The translations under genes and the position numbers were made by a program. The notes under the pieces were generated by a model. That model made no database searches, had not been told where the DNA came from, and worked only from the letters and a program-made list of their open reading frames with translations. This document shows, piece after piece, positions 7,921-13,931 of a stretch of 13,931 nucleotides of DNA; within the stretch, counting starts at the first letter, position 1, and each line of letters opens with the position of its first letter. The DNA comes from Helicobacteraceae bacterium (GTDB lineage: Bacteria; Campylobacterota; Campylobacteria; Campylobacterales; Helicobacteraceae): assembly GCA_029258405.1 (NCBI GenBank), contig JARHYY010000026.1:1-13931 (forward strand). The letters run 5' to 3'.

Positions 7921-7928
7921 TATAAAAA
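7921..7928. repeat. Left 8-bp target-site duplication (TATAAAAA)
   Basis: Identical to 12953-12960. It abuts the GG that begins the left terminal repeat. IS1595-family elements duplicate 8 bp of target on insertion. A perfect match at exactly the predicted boundary supports a single transposition event by the whole 5-kb unit. Confidence 0.85.
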
Positions 7929-7943
7929 GGCTCTGTTAAAATA
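7929..7943. repeat. Left terminal inverted repeat (IRL)
   Basis: GGCTCTGTTAAAATA, starting directly after the left target duplication. The outer nine bases match the right end read inward, except for C versus G at the fifth base. Confidence 0.8.
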
Positions 7944-7993
7944 AACTATTGATTTTTGAGCTTTGTTTTGCTAAAATAATCTCTGTTAAAATA
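7931..7993. repeat. 13-bp direct repeat CTCTGTTAAAATA, terminal and subterminal copies
   Basis: CTCTGTTAAAATA occurs at 7931-7943, inside the terminal repeat, and again exactly at 7981-7993, 50 bp further in and 15 bp before the transposase start. An internal copy of the transposase-binding end next to the gene suggests either a second binding site used in transposition or an operator by which transposase limits its own expression. This is inference from position. Confidence 0.75.
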
Positions 7994-8008
7994 GTAAAAG
8001 GTGGTAAA

Positions 8009-9004
8009 ATGGCAACTTCTAAAGTAGAACTTGAAATCGTAAAACAGCTTTTTAGCACTCTAAGCGATAATGATAAAAAATCATTTCTAAAATCTATCAA
8101 AAACAAAGAAAAATTAAAACAAAATTTCATATTTTCAAAAGAATTAAAAGAATGTCCGCATTGCAAATCGACTCACTTTGTCAAAAATGGTAAGGTTCAA
8201 GGCAGACAAAGATTCATATGTATGGATTGCCACAAAACATTTGCTAATACAAACAATACTATTTTCTTTGGTGTTAAAAAAGATTTATCGGTATGGGAAA
8301 AGTATATTCATTGTATGATTAAAAAGTATTCCCTTAGAAAAACAGCTAAAATTTGCAATATCTCACTGCCAACCGCTTTTACTTGGCGACATAAAATCCT
8401 TGACGCTTTACAAGAGATTCAAGAGAATGTAAAACTTGATGGAGTGGTAGAAGTTGATAAAACCTTTCTGCCTATTTCATGCAATGGTCACCATAAGGAT
8501 TTTAACTTTCCACGCCTAGCTAAGAAAAGAGGAACTGCAAACTCTAAGCGTGGATTACCTAAAGAACTTGTTTGCATACCTTGTATAGTCAATTTAAATG
8601 GTAGATCAGTCGCAAGGATTGCTAATCTTGGAAAGTCAAATGTAAAAGCTTTAAATAGCGTAATAAACGGTAAGGAAAAAGATAGTATCTTTGTTGTAAC
8701 TGATAGCCTTAGAAGTTATCTAAAACTATGCAATAAGCATTTTAATATTCAAGTCATAAATTCTTGTCATTCAGTACTAAAAACTATGCCCATTTACACC
8801 TTTAAAGGTGTTTCGATGAAATATTTCAATAATTATATTCTCTACAATTATATTCTCTACCATAATTTTGTCAATTTTGCAAAAGAGAGCAGAAAAGATA
8901 AAAAGTTAATATTGCTAAATCATCATATAGTGAATACAGATTACATAAGCAAAAATGTAAGCGTAGCTGATAGACCCGAAATTCCATTGCCATGCGTGGC
9001 GTAG
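8009..9004 (+). CDS. IS1595-family transposase
   Basis: A DD(N/E)-type transposase of 331 residues that would cut and join the ends at 7929 and 12952. A zinc ribbon lies at 49-74 (C49-x2-C52 and C71-x2-C74) and a helix-turn-helix at about 107-130. The RNase-H-like core has D150 in VVEVDKTF, D232 in VVTDSL, and NSCHSVLK (251-258), where N251 and K258 fit the DD-N-K pattern. FKGVSMKYFNNY follows, a typical IS1595 block. The ATG at 8009 is preceded by AAAGGTGG; an in-frame ATG at 7949 lacks a ribosome site. The core carries an in-frame 15-bp tandem duplication that repeats NYILY at 275-284, which could affect activity. The gene lies 8 bases before the first methyltransferase and in the same direction, so the passengers probably share its transcript. 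Confidence 0.92.
   Translation: MATSKVELEIVKQLFSTLSDNDKKSFLKSIKNKEKLKQNFIFSKELKECPHCKSTHFVKNGKVQGRQRFICMDCHKTFANTNNTIFFGVKKDLSVWEKYIHCMIKKYSLRKTAKICNISLPTAFTWRHKILDALQEIQENVKLDGVVEVDKTFLPISCNGHHKDFNFPRLAKKRGTANSKRGLPKELVCIPCIVNLNGRSVARIANLGKSNVKALNSVINGKEKDSIFVVTDSLRSYLKLCNKHFNIQVINSCHSVLKTMPIYTFKGVSMKYFNNYILYNYILYHNFVNFAKESRKDKKLILLNHHIVNTDYISKNVSVADRPEIPLPCVA
8831..8860 (+). repeat. 15-bp perfect tandem duplication within the transposase gene
   Basis: AATTATATTCTCTAC occurs twice head to tail (8831-8845 and 8846-8860), adding five residues (NYILY) without breaking the frame. It lies in the helical part after the third catalytic residue, where relatives as I recall them have a single KYxxNYxxxxxxF block. 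A recent slippage event is the simplest explanation. Confidence 0.85.
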
Positions 9005-9012
9005 GATAAGCA

Positions 9013-10026
9013 ATGCAAGATGGTTTTAATATCTCAAATAGGCGTTATCTAGGCAATAAATCCAAGCTAATACCTTTTATTTTAGATATTGTCCGTAAAA
9101 ATTGCAAAGCTATAAAATCAGTAGCAGATATTTTCGCAGGAACAGGCTCGGTAGCTCATGCTTTCATTGATAAGACAATAATAACAAATGATATTTTGCA
9201 AAGTAATTATATAAGCAATTTTGCGTGGTTTGCTCCACAAGAATTTAGTAAAAGTAAAATACAAGACATTATTATTGAATTAAACGCGTATGATAAAATT
9301 GAAAGCAATTATATGAGTGAGAATTTTACCGACACTTATTTTAGCGTTAAAGTCTGCTCTAAAATAGGCTTTATGCGTGAAAATATAGAAAATAAATTTA
9401 AAAATGGCGAGATAAACGAGAAAGAAAGAGCCATTTTAATAACTTCTTTGCTTTATGCAATGGATAAAATTGCTCGTACTTGTGGGCATTATGATGCATT
9501 TAGAAAAGAAGCCAAACAAGCTGATGATATTATGCTTTTAATGCCCTTAATTAGTGAAAAATTAGATAAAAATAATGTTTGTTTCAACATAGATGCAAAT
9601 GAGCTTGTAAAGCAAATTTATGCGGATTTGATTTATATTGATCCTCCTTATAATTCACGGCAATATAGCGATGCATATCACTTGCTTGAAAATGTAGCTA
9701 CTTGGCAAAAACCAAAGGTTTATGGAGTGGCTAAAAAAATGGATAGAAGGCATATTAAAAGCGAGTATTGCAACAATAAAGCCGAGCAAGTTTTTGCTGA
9801 TTTAATTAGCAATATTCATGCAAAGTACATTCTTTTTTCATACAATAATATGGCTAAAAAGGCAAATGAGCGCTCAAATGCTAAAATAAGTGATAAGGCT
9901 ATAATGGATATTTTACAGCATAAGGGTGAAGTAAGCGTATTTTCGCAAGAATATAAGGCTTTTAGCACAGGCAAATCTAACATTCAAAATAATGCAGAAA
10001 GGCTATTTTTATGCAAGTGCCATTAA
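9013..10026 (+). CDS. DNA adenine-N6 methyltransferase 1 of the type IIS R-M system (D12 class)
   Basis: Methylates adenine in one strand of the recognition site to protect host DNA. The 337-residue protein starts with NRRYLGNKSKLIPFI (9-23). Motif I is VADIFAGTGSVAHAF (37-51) and catalytic motif IV is DPPY (210-213), followed by NSRQYSDAYHLLENVATW, a signature of the FokI/PleI-type adenine methyltransferases of type IIS systems. The order motif I then DPPY is that of the alpha (Dam-like) class. AGGA lies seven bases before the ATG. The transposase stop is 8 bases upstream, and the 3' end overlaps the second methyltransferase by 16 bases. Exact target sequence cannot be read from the protein. 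Confidence 0.92.
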   Translation: MQDGFNISNRRYLGNKSKLIPFILDIVRKNCKAIKSVADIFAGTGSVAHAFIDKTIITNDILQSNYISNFAWFAPQEFSKSKIQDIIIELNAYDKIESNYMSENFTDTYFSVKVCSKIGFMRENIENKFKNGEINEKERAILITSLLYAMDKIARTCGHYDAFRKEAKQADDIMLLMPLISEKLDKNNVCFNIDANELVKQIYADLIYIDPPYNSRQYSDAYHLLENVATWQKPKVYGVAKKMDRRHIKSEYCNNKAEQVFADLISNIHAKYILFSYNNMAKKANERSNAKISDKAIMDILQHKGEVSVFSQEYKAFSTGKSNIQNNAERLFLCKCH

Positions 10027-10928
10027 TCGCTTCTCCGCTTAATTATACAGGTGGAAAGTTTAAACTGCTTTCGCAAATTTTGCCATTATTACCTAAAAAA
10101 ATTGACACCTTTGTAGATTTGTTTTGTGGAGGTTGCAATGTTGGTTTAAATGTAAAATCTAGTAAAATAATTTATAATGATACAAATGAAAAACTTTACA
10201 ACCTTTATATTTTTTTCAAAAGCGTGGATAGCTCAAAGATTTTAAATCAAATCTATAAAATTATTGCAAAATATGAATTATCATTAGTTAGTAAATTTGG
10301 CTATAATTTTTATAATTGTGAGAGCTCAAGCGGACTTGGAGCTTATAATAAAAGTCGATTTTTAAAACTACGAAATGATTTTAATTCTTTAAACCCATCA
10401 GCAAATGATTATTGTATTATGTTTTATGTAATGATAGTTTATGCTTTTAATAATCAAATCCGTTTCAATGCAAATGGTGAGTTTAATCTACCTGTAGGAA
10501 AGCGAGATTTCAATATCAAAATGCAAGAAAAATTAATCTGTTTCATAGAGAGATTGCAAGAACAAAATTGTGAGTTTTCTTGCATAGATTTTAGAAAGTT
10601 TGATGTTTCTCATTTAAAAAAAGATGATTTCGTATATATTGATCCGCCTTATTTAATCACTTGTGCTACATATAATGAAAATGGTGGGTGGAGTGAAAAC
10701 GATGAGCTAGATTTATTAAACTTCCTTGATAAGCTTAATGCAAAAAATATAAAATTTGCTCTTTCAAATGTACTAACTAGCAAGGGCAAAGCAAATAAAA
10801 CATTAAAAAAATGGCTTGAAAATAGCACTTATAAAGCTCATCATCTCAATTATAATTACTCAAATTCAAATTATCAAACAAAAAATAAAAGCTTATCTAG
10901 TGATGAAGTTTTAATTGTTAATTATTAA
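10011..10928 (+). CDS. DNA adenine-N6 methyltransferase 2 of the type IIS R-M system (Dam-like, D12 class)
   Basis: A 305-residue Dam-family methyltransferase, expected to modify the adenine on the strand not served by its neighbour. Landmarks are SPLNYTGGKFKLL (8-20, SAM-binding motif X), FVDLFCGGCNVGLNV (34-48, motif I), RFNANGEFNLPVGKRDFN (151-168, the Dam-type block) and YIDPPY (209-214, catalytic motif IV). Two separate adenine methyltransferases are what an asymmetric site with A in both strands demands, such as GGATC (AlwI) or GAGTC (PleI/MlyI/BstNBI). The ATG lies inside the 3' end of methyltransferase 1 (16-base overlap), which favours coupled translation. Its TAA is immediately followed by the ribosome site of the endonuclease gene. 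Confidence 0.93.
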   Translation: MQVPLIASPLNYTGGKFKLLSQILPLLPKKIDTFVDLFCGGCNVGLNVKSSKIIYNDTNEKLYNLYIFFKSVDSSKILNQIYKIIAKYELSLVSKFGYNFYNCESSSGLGAYNKSRFLKLRNDFNSLNPSANDYCIMFYVMIVYAFNNQIRFNANGEFNLPVGKRDFNIKMQEKLICFIERLQEQNCEFSCIDFRKFDVSHLKKDDFVYIDPPYLITCATYNENGGWSENDELDLLNFLDKLNAKNIKFALSNVLTSKGKANKTLKKWLENSTYKAHHLNYNYSNSNYQTKNKSLSSDEVLIVNY

Positions 10929-10933
10929 GGATC
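10927..10933 (+). promoter_or_regulatory. Ribosome site of the endonuclease gene, overlapping a GGATC
   Basis: AAGGA, six bases before the GTG start, directly follows the methyltransferase 2 stop codon. The same bases contain GGATC (10929-10933), the site of AlwI itself. Whether this system recognises GGATC is unknown, and GGATC is not absent elsewhere in the window, so the overlap may be chance. Confidence 0.6.
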
Positions 10934-10937
10934 AATA

Positions 10938-12911
10938 GTGGGTAGATTTTCTTATAAAGGCTATTGTTGGAGTTTAGGAACGACAAGTTTTAGAACTGAA
11001 AGTTTTAATGCAAAGATTGAAAGACAATTGCAACTGCTTTATGAGTTTTGGAATTTGGAGCACAATAATAATGAACAATGGAGCGGTAATAGCCCTTTAC
11101 AAGCAAGATATTATGATTTCTTGAAAAAAAATAGCTTTTTAATAGGCGATATATGTGCAGTGGATAAAAAAGCAAAAGATGCTAGAGAAAAAACTAGTGG
11201 ATTGGTTGATATAGGACTTCTTGATCATGGTAGAAAACTTACGCAAGTAGGCTTAAAAGTGTTAGAAATAAGTAATAACGCTGATTTTAGTATAGATAAT
11301 CCTTTACAAATTCAAAAAGATAGCTTTTTGTATTTAAAACAGCTTTTAAAAACTTACAATATTAGCGATGATGGTGTGGTAAGACCATTTATTGTTATGT
11401 TAAAAGTTCTTTGCGAATATCAAACGATTAGCTTTAATGAATTTGTTTATTTGTTGCCACTTTGTACGAGCCAAAATTATACAGAACTTATTTTAAATCA
11501 AATTAGCCTTTTACGGAATGGTGACACAAATATAGATGATATAATTATAAATCGCTTGCTAGCTATGCCAAATTATAAGGAAATATTAGAATGGTTTTTA
11601 TCCTTATCAAGTGTAAGTCAAGATGATATTTGTGAAATAGGAATAAATAGAAAAAGCACGATTTATGATAAACCTTATTTTAGAGTTTATCAAGCTTTAA
11701 AGAGCATATATTTAAATAATAATAAAAGTAAAAACGCTATTAAAGAGCTATCAAATGCGATTACAAAACTAAAACTTGCAAGATTATGGAATAACTATAT
11801 CTTTACTGATACGAAGAAAAAATCAACTTTAAAATCTACGATATTTGATAATATTTCAAATGAGAACAATTTTAGAATTGCGTTTTTTAAAACCATGCAC
11901 CTATTAAAAGCAAAAGCCACATTAAAAGATTATGCTGATTTAAATTGCCGTTATTTAGGATTAAGCGACATATTTTTATTTGCAGACAATGAAGTAAAAT
12001 TAGACATTATCCCAAAACACTTCTTTACAAATGTAATTAATGAGCTTTATAAAGATGCTTATATTCCAAATAATAATCTACAAATTGATTGTGATATTAG
12101 CGATATTTCGCCTATTTTATACTTTGATAATGATTTGATTATTAACTCAATTAACGATGAACTAGGGCTTAATATAAACACAATTGATGAGGCTACTAGC
12201 GAATATGAAAAAGAGCGTTACACTAGATTTAACCGCTTAATTGATGAGAGATTTAGCAATAAAATGCTCATTGAATTGTTGGATAAATTTGAAAATAGAG
12301 ATGATGAAAAATTGCAAACTTATATCACAAATAATGCTGATATTCCTACGCTATTTGAATATGTTTTAGGTATTGCTTGGTATAAAATTAGTGATAGGAA
12401 AGGTAAAATTTTAGACTATATCAAGCTATCTCTAGATGCCAACCTTTTACCAAAATCACACGCAGTTGGTGGAGATGCAGACATAGTCTATGAATATGAA
12501 AAAACGCCATACTATCCAAAACATACACTATTGCTAGAAGCTACGCTTGCTGATAATACAAATCAACGCAGAATGGAGTTAGAACCTGTTAGCAGACACT
12601 TAGGACAGCATTTATTAAAAAATGGCAATTTAAGTTCTTATTGTATTTTTACTACTACACACCTTGATATAAATGTATTAAGTGATTTTAGAAATCGTAA
12701 AAATTATCCATATTATGATAAAAATGATAAGTCTAAAAAAATTAAAGGAATGAAAATTACAGCCCTTGAAAGTAAAGAATTAAAAACGATTATAGCAAAT
12801 AATAAAAAATATAATGAGCTTTATGAGATTTTTGAAAACGCTTATCAAGCTGACCTAGCAGAGCTAGATGTCGATGAGTGGTATCAAAAATATATTGTTG
12901 AAAAAATTTAA
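10938..12911 (+). CDS. AlwI-family type IIS restriction endonuclease
   Basis: A 657-residue endonuclease of the AlwI/N.BstNBI (N.BspD6I) family, which bind a 5-bp asymmetric site with an N-terminal DNA-binding half and cut a few bases away with a C-terminal PD-(D/E)xK domain. Aligning by eye to N.BstNBI as I remember it, all active-site positions are kept: E474 in LFEYV (E418), D515 in GGDADIVY (D456), E534 in LLLEAT (E469), and E547 and H554 in MELEPVSRH (E482, H489). The last three spacings are 19, 13 and 7 against 13, 13 and 7. The start is GTG at 10938 with AAGGA six bases upstream. It is the last gene of the transposon; methylases are translated first from the same message. No small subunit like that of R.BspD6I is present, so it must dimerise to make double-strand breaks or else nick. 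Confidence 0.93.
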   Translation: MGRFSYKGYCWSLGTTSFRTESFNAKIERQLQLLYEFWNLEHNNNEQWSGNSPLQARYYDFLKKNSFLIGDICAVDKKAKDAREKTSGLVDIGLLDHGRKLTQVGLKVLEISNNADFSIDNPLQIQKDSFLYLKQLLKTYNISDDGVVRPFIVMLKVLCEYQTISFNEFVYLLPLCTSQNYTELILNQISLLRNGDTNIDDIIINRLLAMPNYKEILEWFLSLSSVSQDDICEIGINRKSTIYDKPYFRVYQALKSIYLNNNKSKNAIKELSNAITKLKLARLWNNYIFTDTKKKSTLKSTIFDNISNENNFRIAFFKTMHLLKAKATLKDYADLNCRYLGLSDIFLFADNEVKLDIIPKHFFTNVINELYKDAYIPNNNLQIDCDISDISPILYFDNDLIINSINDELGLNINTIDEATSEYEKERYTRFNRLIDERFSNKMLIELLDKFENRDDEKLQTYITNNADIPTLFEYVLGIAWYKISDRKGKILDYIKLSLDANLLPKSHAVGGDADIVYEYEKTPYYPKHTLLLEATLADNTNQRRMELEPVSRHLGQHLLKNGNLSSYCIFTTTHLDINVLSDFRNRKNYPYYDKNDKSKKIKGMKITALESKELKTIIANNKKYNELYEIFENAYQADLAELDVDEWYQKYIVEKI

Positions 12912-12918
12912 AAAAGTT

Positions 12919-12951
12919 GCTGTGTTATTTTTCAATAAAATACAACACAGC
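12919..12951 (-). terminator. Hairpin at the right end of the transposon, terminator-like on the minus strand
   Basis: GCTGTGTT (12919-12926) pairs perfectly with AACACAGC (12944-12951). Read on the minus strand the stem is followed by AAC and a run of six T, the form of an intrinsic terminator for transcripts entering leftward from the neighbouring SAM-methyltransferase gene. On the plus strand no T-run follows. The outer arm is also part of the right terminal repeat, so the structure may shield the element from outside transcription. Confidence 0.55.
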
Positions 12952-12952
12952 C
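12938..12952. repeat. Right terminal inverted repeat (IRR)
   Basis: Read inward from 12952 this is GGCTGTGTTGTATTT. It matches the left end at 8 of the first 9 bases and less further in. It directly abuts the right copy of TATAAAAA. Confidence 0.75.
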
Positions 12953-12960
12953 TATAAAAA
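12953..12960. repeat. Right 8-bp target-site duplication (TATAAAAA)
   Basis: Exact copy of 7921-7928, directly after the CC that closes the right terminal repeat and 16 bases before the stop codon of the adjacent leftward methyltransferase gene. Confidence 0.85.
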
Positions 12961-12972
12961 CAATAGCAAAAG

Positions 12973-12990
12973 CTCTTAGAATATTAAGAG
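12973..12990 (-). terminator. Small hairpin over the stop codon of the SAM methyltransferase gene
   Basis: CTCTTA (12973-12978) pairs with TAAGAG (12985-12990) around a six-base loop and spans the TAA stop at 12976-12978. Only a short T-run (CTTTTG) follows on the minus strand, so it would be a weak terminator. Confidence 0.35.
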
Positions 12991-13686
12991 TTTAATTTTT
13001 GATTGTATAGTTTCTATAATATCAGACTTAACCCATTTTTCAAGCTCATCTTTACTTGCATCAATACCGTTCATGCTTAAATGCCACAAAGCGTTTTCTA
13101 GTGCTTCTTGGCGTATTCTTTGTGCTTGTCGTGTTTCATTAAATAAAAATTTATGGAATTTAATAGTTTTCTCTTTGAGAAAAAATTCTAAATCTTGTTT
13201 ATGAAAGCCCTTGAATTCTGTTTTGAAATGCTCAAAAATAGGATCTAAAAAATCGCTTTTTCTATAATCTGCCCAACCAAGATAAATTTTTACATCTGCT
13301 AGGTTCATAAAATGCTCATAATCTTCAAATGTTTGTAAAGCTGGGGACATACTCAAAAAGGCTATGTCAAAATGCAAGCCTTGATTTTTTTGTATCCATT
13401 CTTTAAAGCTTACATTTTCAAATTTAATATTATTGAGATTTAAGCTCAAGGCATCTTCTTTGAAAAATTCAAGCATGGATTGGGCACTGTCTATAGCTGT
13501 AATTTCCTTTGCATCTTTAGCTAAATGTAATGTCCAAACCCCAGTGCCACAACCTATGTCAACGATATTTTTATTTTTAAAATAAATATTTAATTTTGTA
13601 AGTTCTTTGAAGGTTTCCTTTTGGATATTGTCTAGCTCTTTATTGTATCTCGCATAATTTTTCGCTTTTTTATCCCATAAGTTCAT
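12976..13686 (-). CDS. Class I SAM-dependent methyltransferase of unknown substrate
   Basis: A 236-residue protein with a Rossmann-type SAM-binding fold. Motif I is IVDIGCGTGVWTLHLA (41-56) and motif II is EITAIDSAQSML (61-72), with acidic D66 expected to hold the SAM ribose. FDIAFLSMSPALQ (about 106-118) sits where motif IV would be; it lacks the (D/N)PP(Y/W) of DNA-amino methylases, so a small-molecule, tRNA or protein substrate is more likely. The N-terminus LWDKKAKNYARYN is typical of small-molecule methyltransferases of this fold. The ATG at 13686 follows AAGGGA. It is outside the transposon and was probably the gene next upstream of ppk before insertion. I cannot name the substrate. Confidence 0.8.
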   Translation of the reverse strand: MNLWDKKAKNYARYNKELDNIQKETFKELTKLNIYFKNKNIVDIGCGTGVWTLHLAKDAKEITAIDSAQSMLEFFKEDALSLNLNNIKFENVSFKEWIQKNQGLHFDIAFLSMSPALQTFEDYEHFMNLADVKIYLGWADYRKSDFLDPIFEHFKTEFKGFHKQDLEFFLKEKTIKFHKFLFNETRQAQRIRQEALENALWHLSMNGIDASKDELEKWVKSDIIETIQSKIKLLIF

Positions 13687-13778
13687 GAATTATCCCTTAA
13701 AATATGTAATCTTAGCAATCTTTTCAAATAAGTAAGCATATTAGCAATACCTAACCCTTTAACATTATCTCCACATCT

Positions 13779-13813
13779 CCCCACCCTAAACCCTAAGCAT
13801 TAACACTCCCCCC
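13779..13813 (-). other. G-rich minus-strand tract with G-quadruplex potential
   Basis: On the minus strand four G-runs follow each other: G6 (13808-13813), G3 (13791-13793), G3 (13784-13786) and G4 (13779-13782), with loops of 14, 4 and 1 bases. A fifth GGG is at 13755-13757. It lies 90-130 bases upstream of the SAM methyltransferase start, in DNA that is otherwise very AT-rich. The first loop is long, so folding is not assured. The rest of 13687-13931 shows no reading frame with a credible start and ribosome site. Confidence 0.4.
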
Positions 13814-13931
13814 AAACCACATAACCATTTTAATACATAAGCACTTAACAGAGCTTGCCATATGTAATATTCATGTATCTCATAAGATATATCATTTTAT
13901 TCAATACAATAAACAAAGAATCTTTTATAGA

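Larger units (their letters stand above)
7929..12952 (+). mobile_element. IS1595-family transposon carrying a type IIS restriction-modification system
   Basis: A 5,024-bp unit. Its ends read inward GGCTCTGTTAAAATA (left) and GGCTGTGTTGTATTT (right), 8 of 9 outermost bases identical, and it is flanked by the 8-bp direct repeat TATAAAAA. Contents in one direction are transposase, two adenine methyltransferases and an AlwI-family endonuclease. Ends of the form GGCnnTG, an 8-bp duplication and a DD-N-K transposase are, as I recall the IS1595 classification, the hallmarks of the ISPna2 group, whose members are normally about 1.0-1.15 kb. Passenger-bearing members of several kb are known mainly from another IS1595 group (ISNha5). 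The chromosome before insertion would have joined 7920-TATAAAAA-12961, between the SAM-methyltransferase gene and ppk. Confidence 0.85.

Noticed and set aside
7949..8008. N-terminal extension of the transposase from the ATG at 7949
   Set aside because: No ribosome site precedes it, it would translate through the internal 13-bp repeat, and the ATG at 8009 has AAAGGTGG just upstream.
10011..10026. Frameshift splitting one fused methyltransferase into two
   Set aside because: Each part has its own motif I and DPPY, its own start and normal length, so these are two complete methyltransferases with overlapping ends.
13845..13854. TTAACAGAGC, an exact inverted match to ten bases of the left transposon end, as an alternative right boundary
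   Set aside because: No copy of TATAAAAA follows, it lies beyond the leftward SAM methyltransferase gene, and the end at 12952 has a perfect target duplication.
13816..13931. Minus-strand open stretch with hydrophobic residues (for example WQALLSAYVLKWLCGLGGV)
   Set aside because: It is bounded by stops within about 35 codons and has no start codon with a ribosome site; not enough to call a gene or pseudogene.
1..13931. CRISPR array, tRNA or rRNA genes
   Set aside because: No regularly spaced repeats of suitable length and no recognisable tRNA or rRNA sequence were seen on either strand.

Overview
The window looks like a piece of an AT-rich epsilonproteobacterial chromosome, most likely a Helicobacter species. 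The best clue is the leftward order gltX, yggT, slt. It matches, as I recall it, H. pylori HP0643-HP0645, and the synthetase resembles the second, tRNA-Gln-specific GluRS (GltX2) of that genus. This is an inference from remembered families, since no search was possible.

Layout. Positions 1-382 hold the 5' end of a leftward gene at the left edge, a (TA)9 tract inside its likely promoter, and a 12-bp perfect inverted repeat downstream of slt. Positions 383-7819 are a leftward housekeeping block in two tight clusters. The first, in transcription order, is ppk (polyphosphate kinase), a Fic-domain protein that has lost its catalytic histidine, a small two-helix membrane protein, and a YaaA/DUF328 protein. 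A 68-bp gap follows, then gltX, yggT and slt (lytic transglycosylase). Gene junctions are 6-nt or shorter gaps or short overlaps, so both clusters look like operons.

Positions 7929-12952 are the highlight: a 5,024-bp transposon of the IS1595 family. It has GGCTCTGTT / GGCTGTGTT termini and a perfect 8-bp target duplication (TATAAAAA at 7921-7928 and 12953-12960). It encodes an IS1595-type transposase and, in the same transcription unit, a complete type IIS restriction-modification system. That system consists of two D12-class adenine methyltransferases, one per strand of an asymmetric site, and an AlwI/N.BstNBI-family endonuclease with all recognisable active-site residues. The passenger genes are packed against the transposase (8-nt gap, 16-nt overlap, 9-nt gap), so transposase and R-M genes are probably co-transcribed. 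The R-M system could act as an addiction module for the transposon.

Positions 12976-13686 hold a leftward class I SAM methyltransferase gene. The element inserted between this gene and ppk, which were neighbours in the same direction before insertion. Positions 13687-13931 are non-coding as far as I can see and contain an unusually G-rich minus-strand stretch with G-quadruplex potential. No tRNA, rRNA or CRISPR array was recognised.
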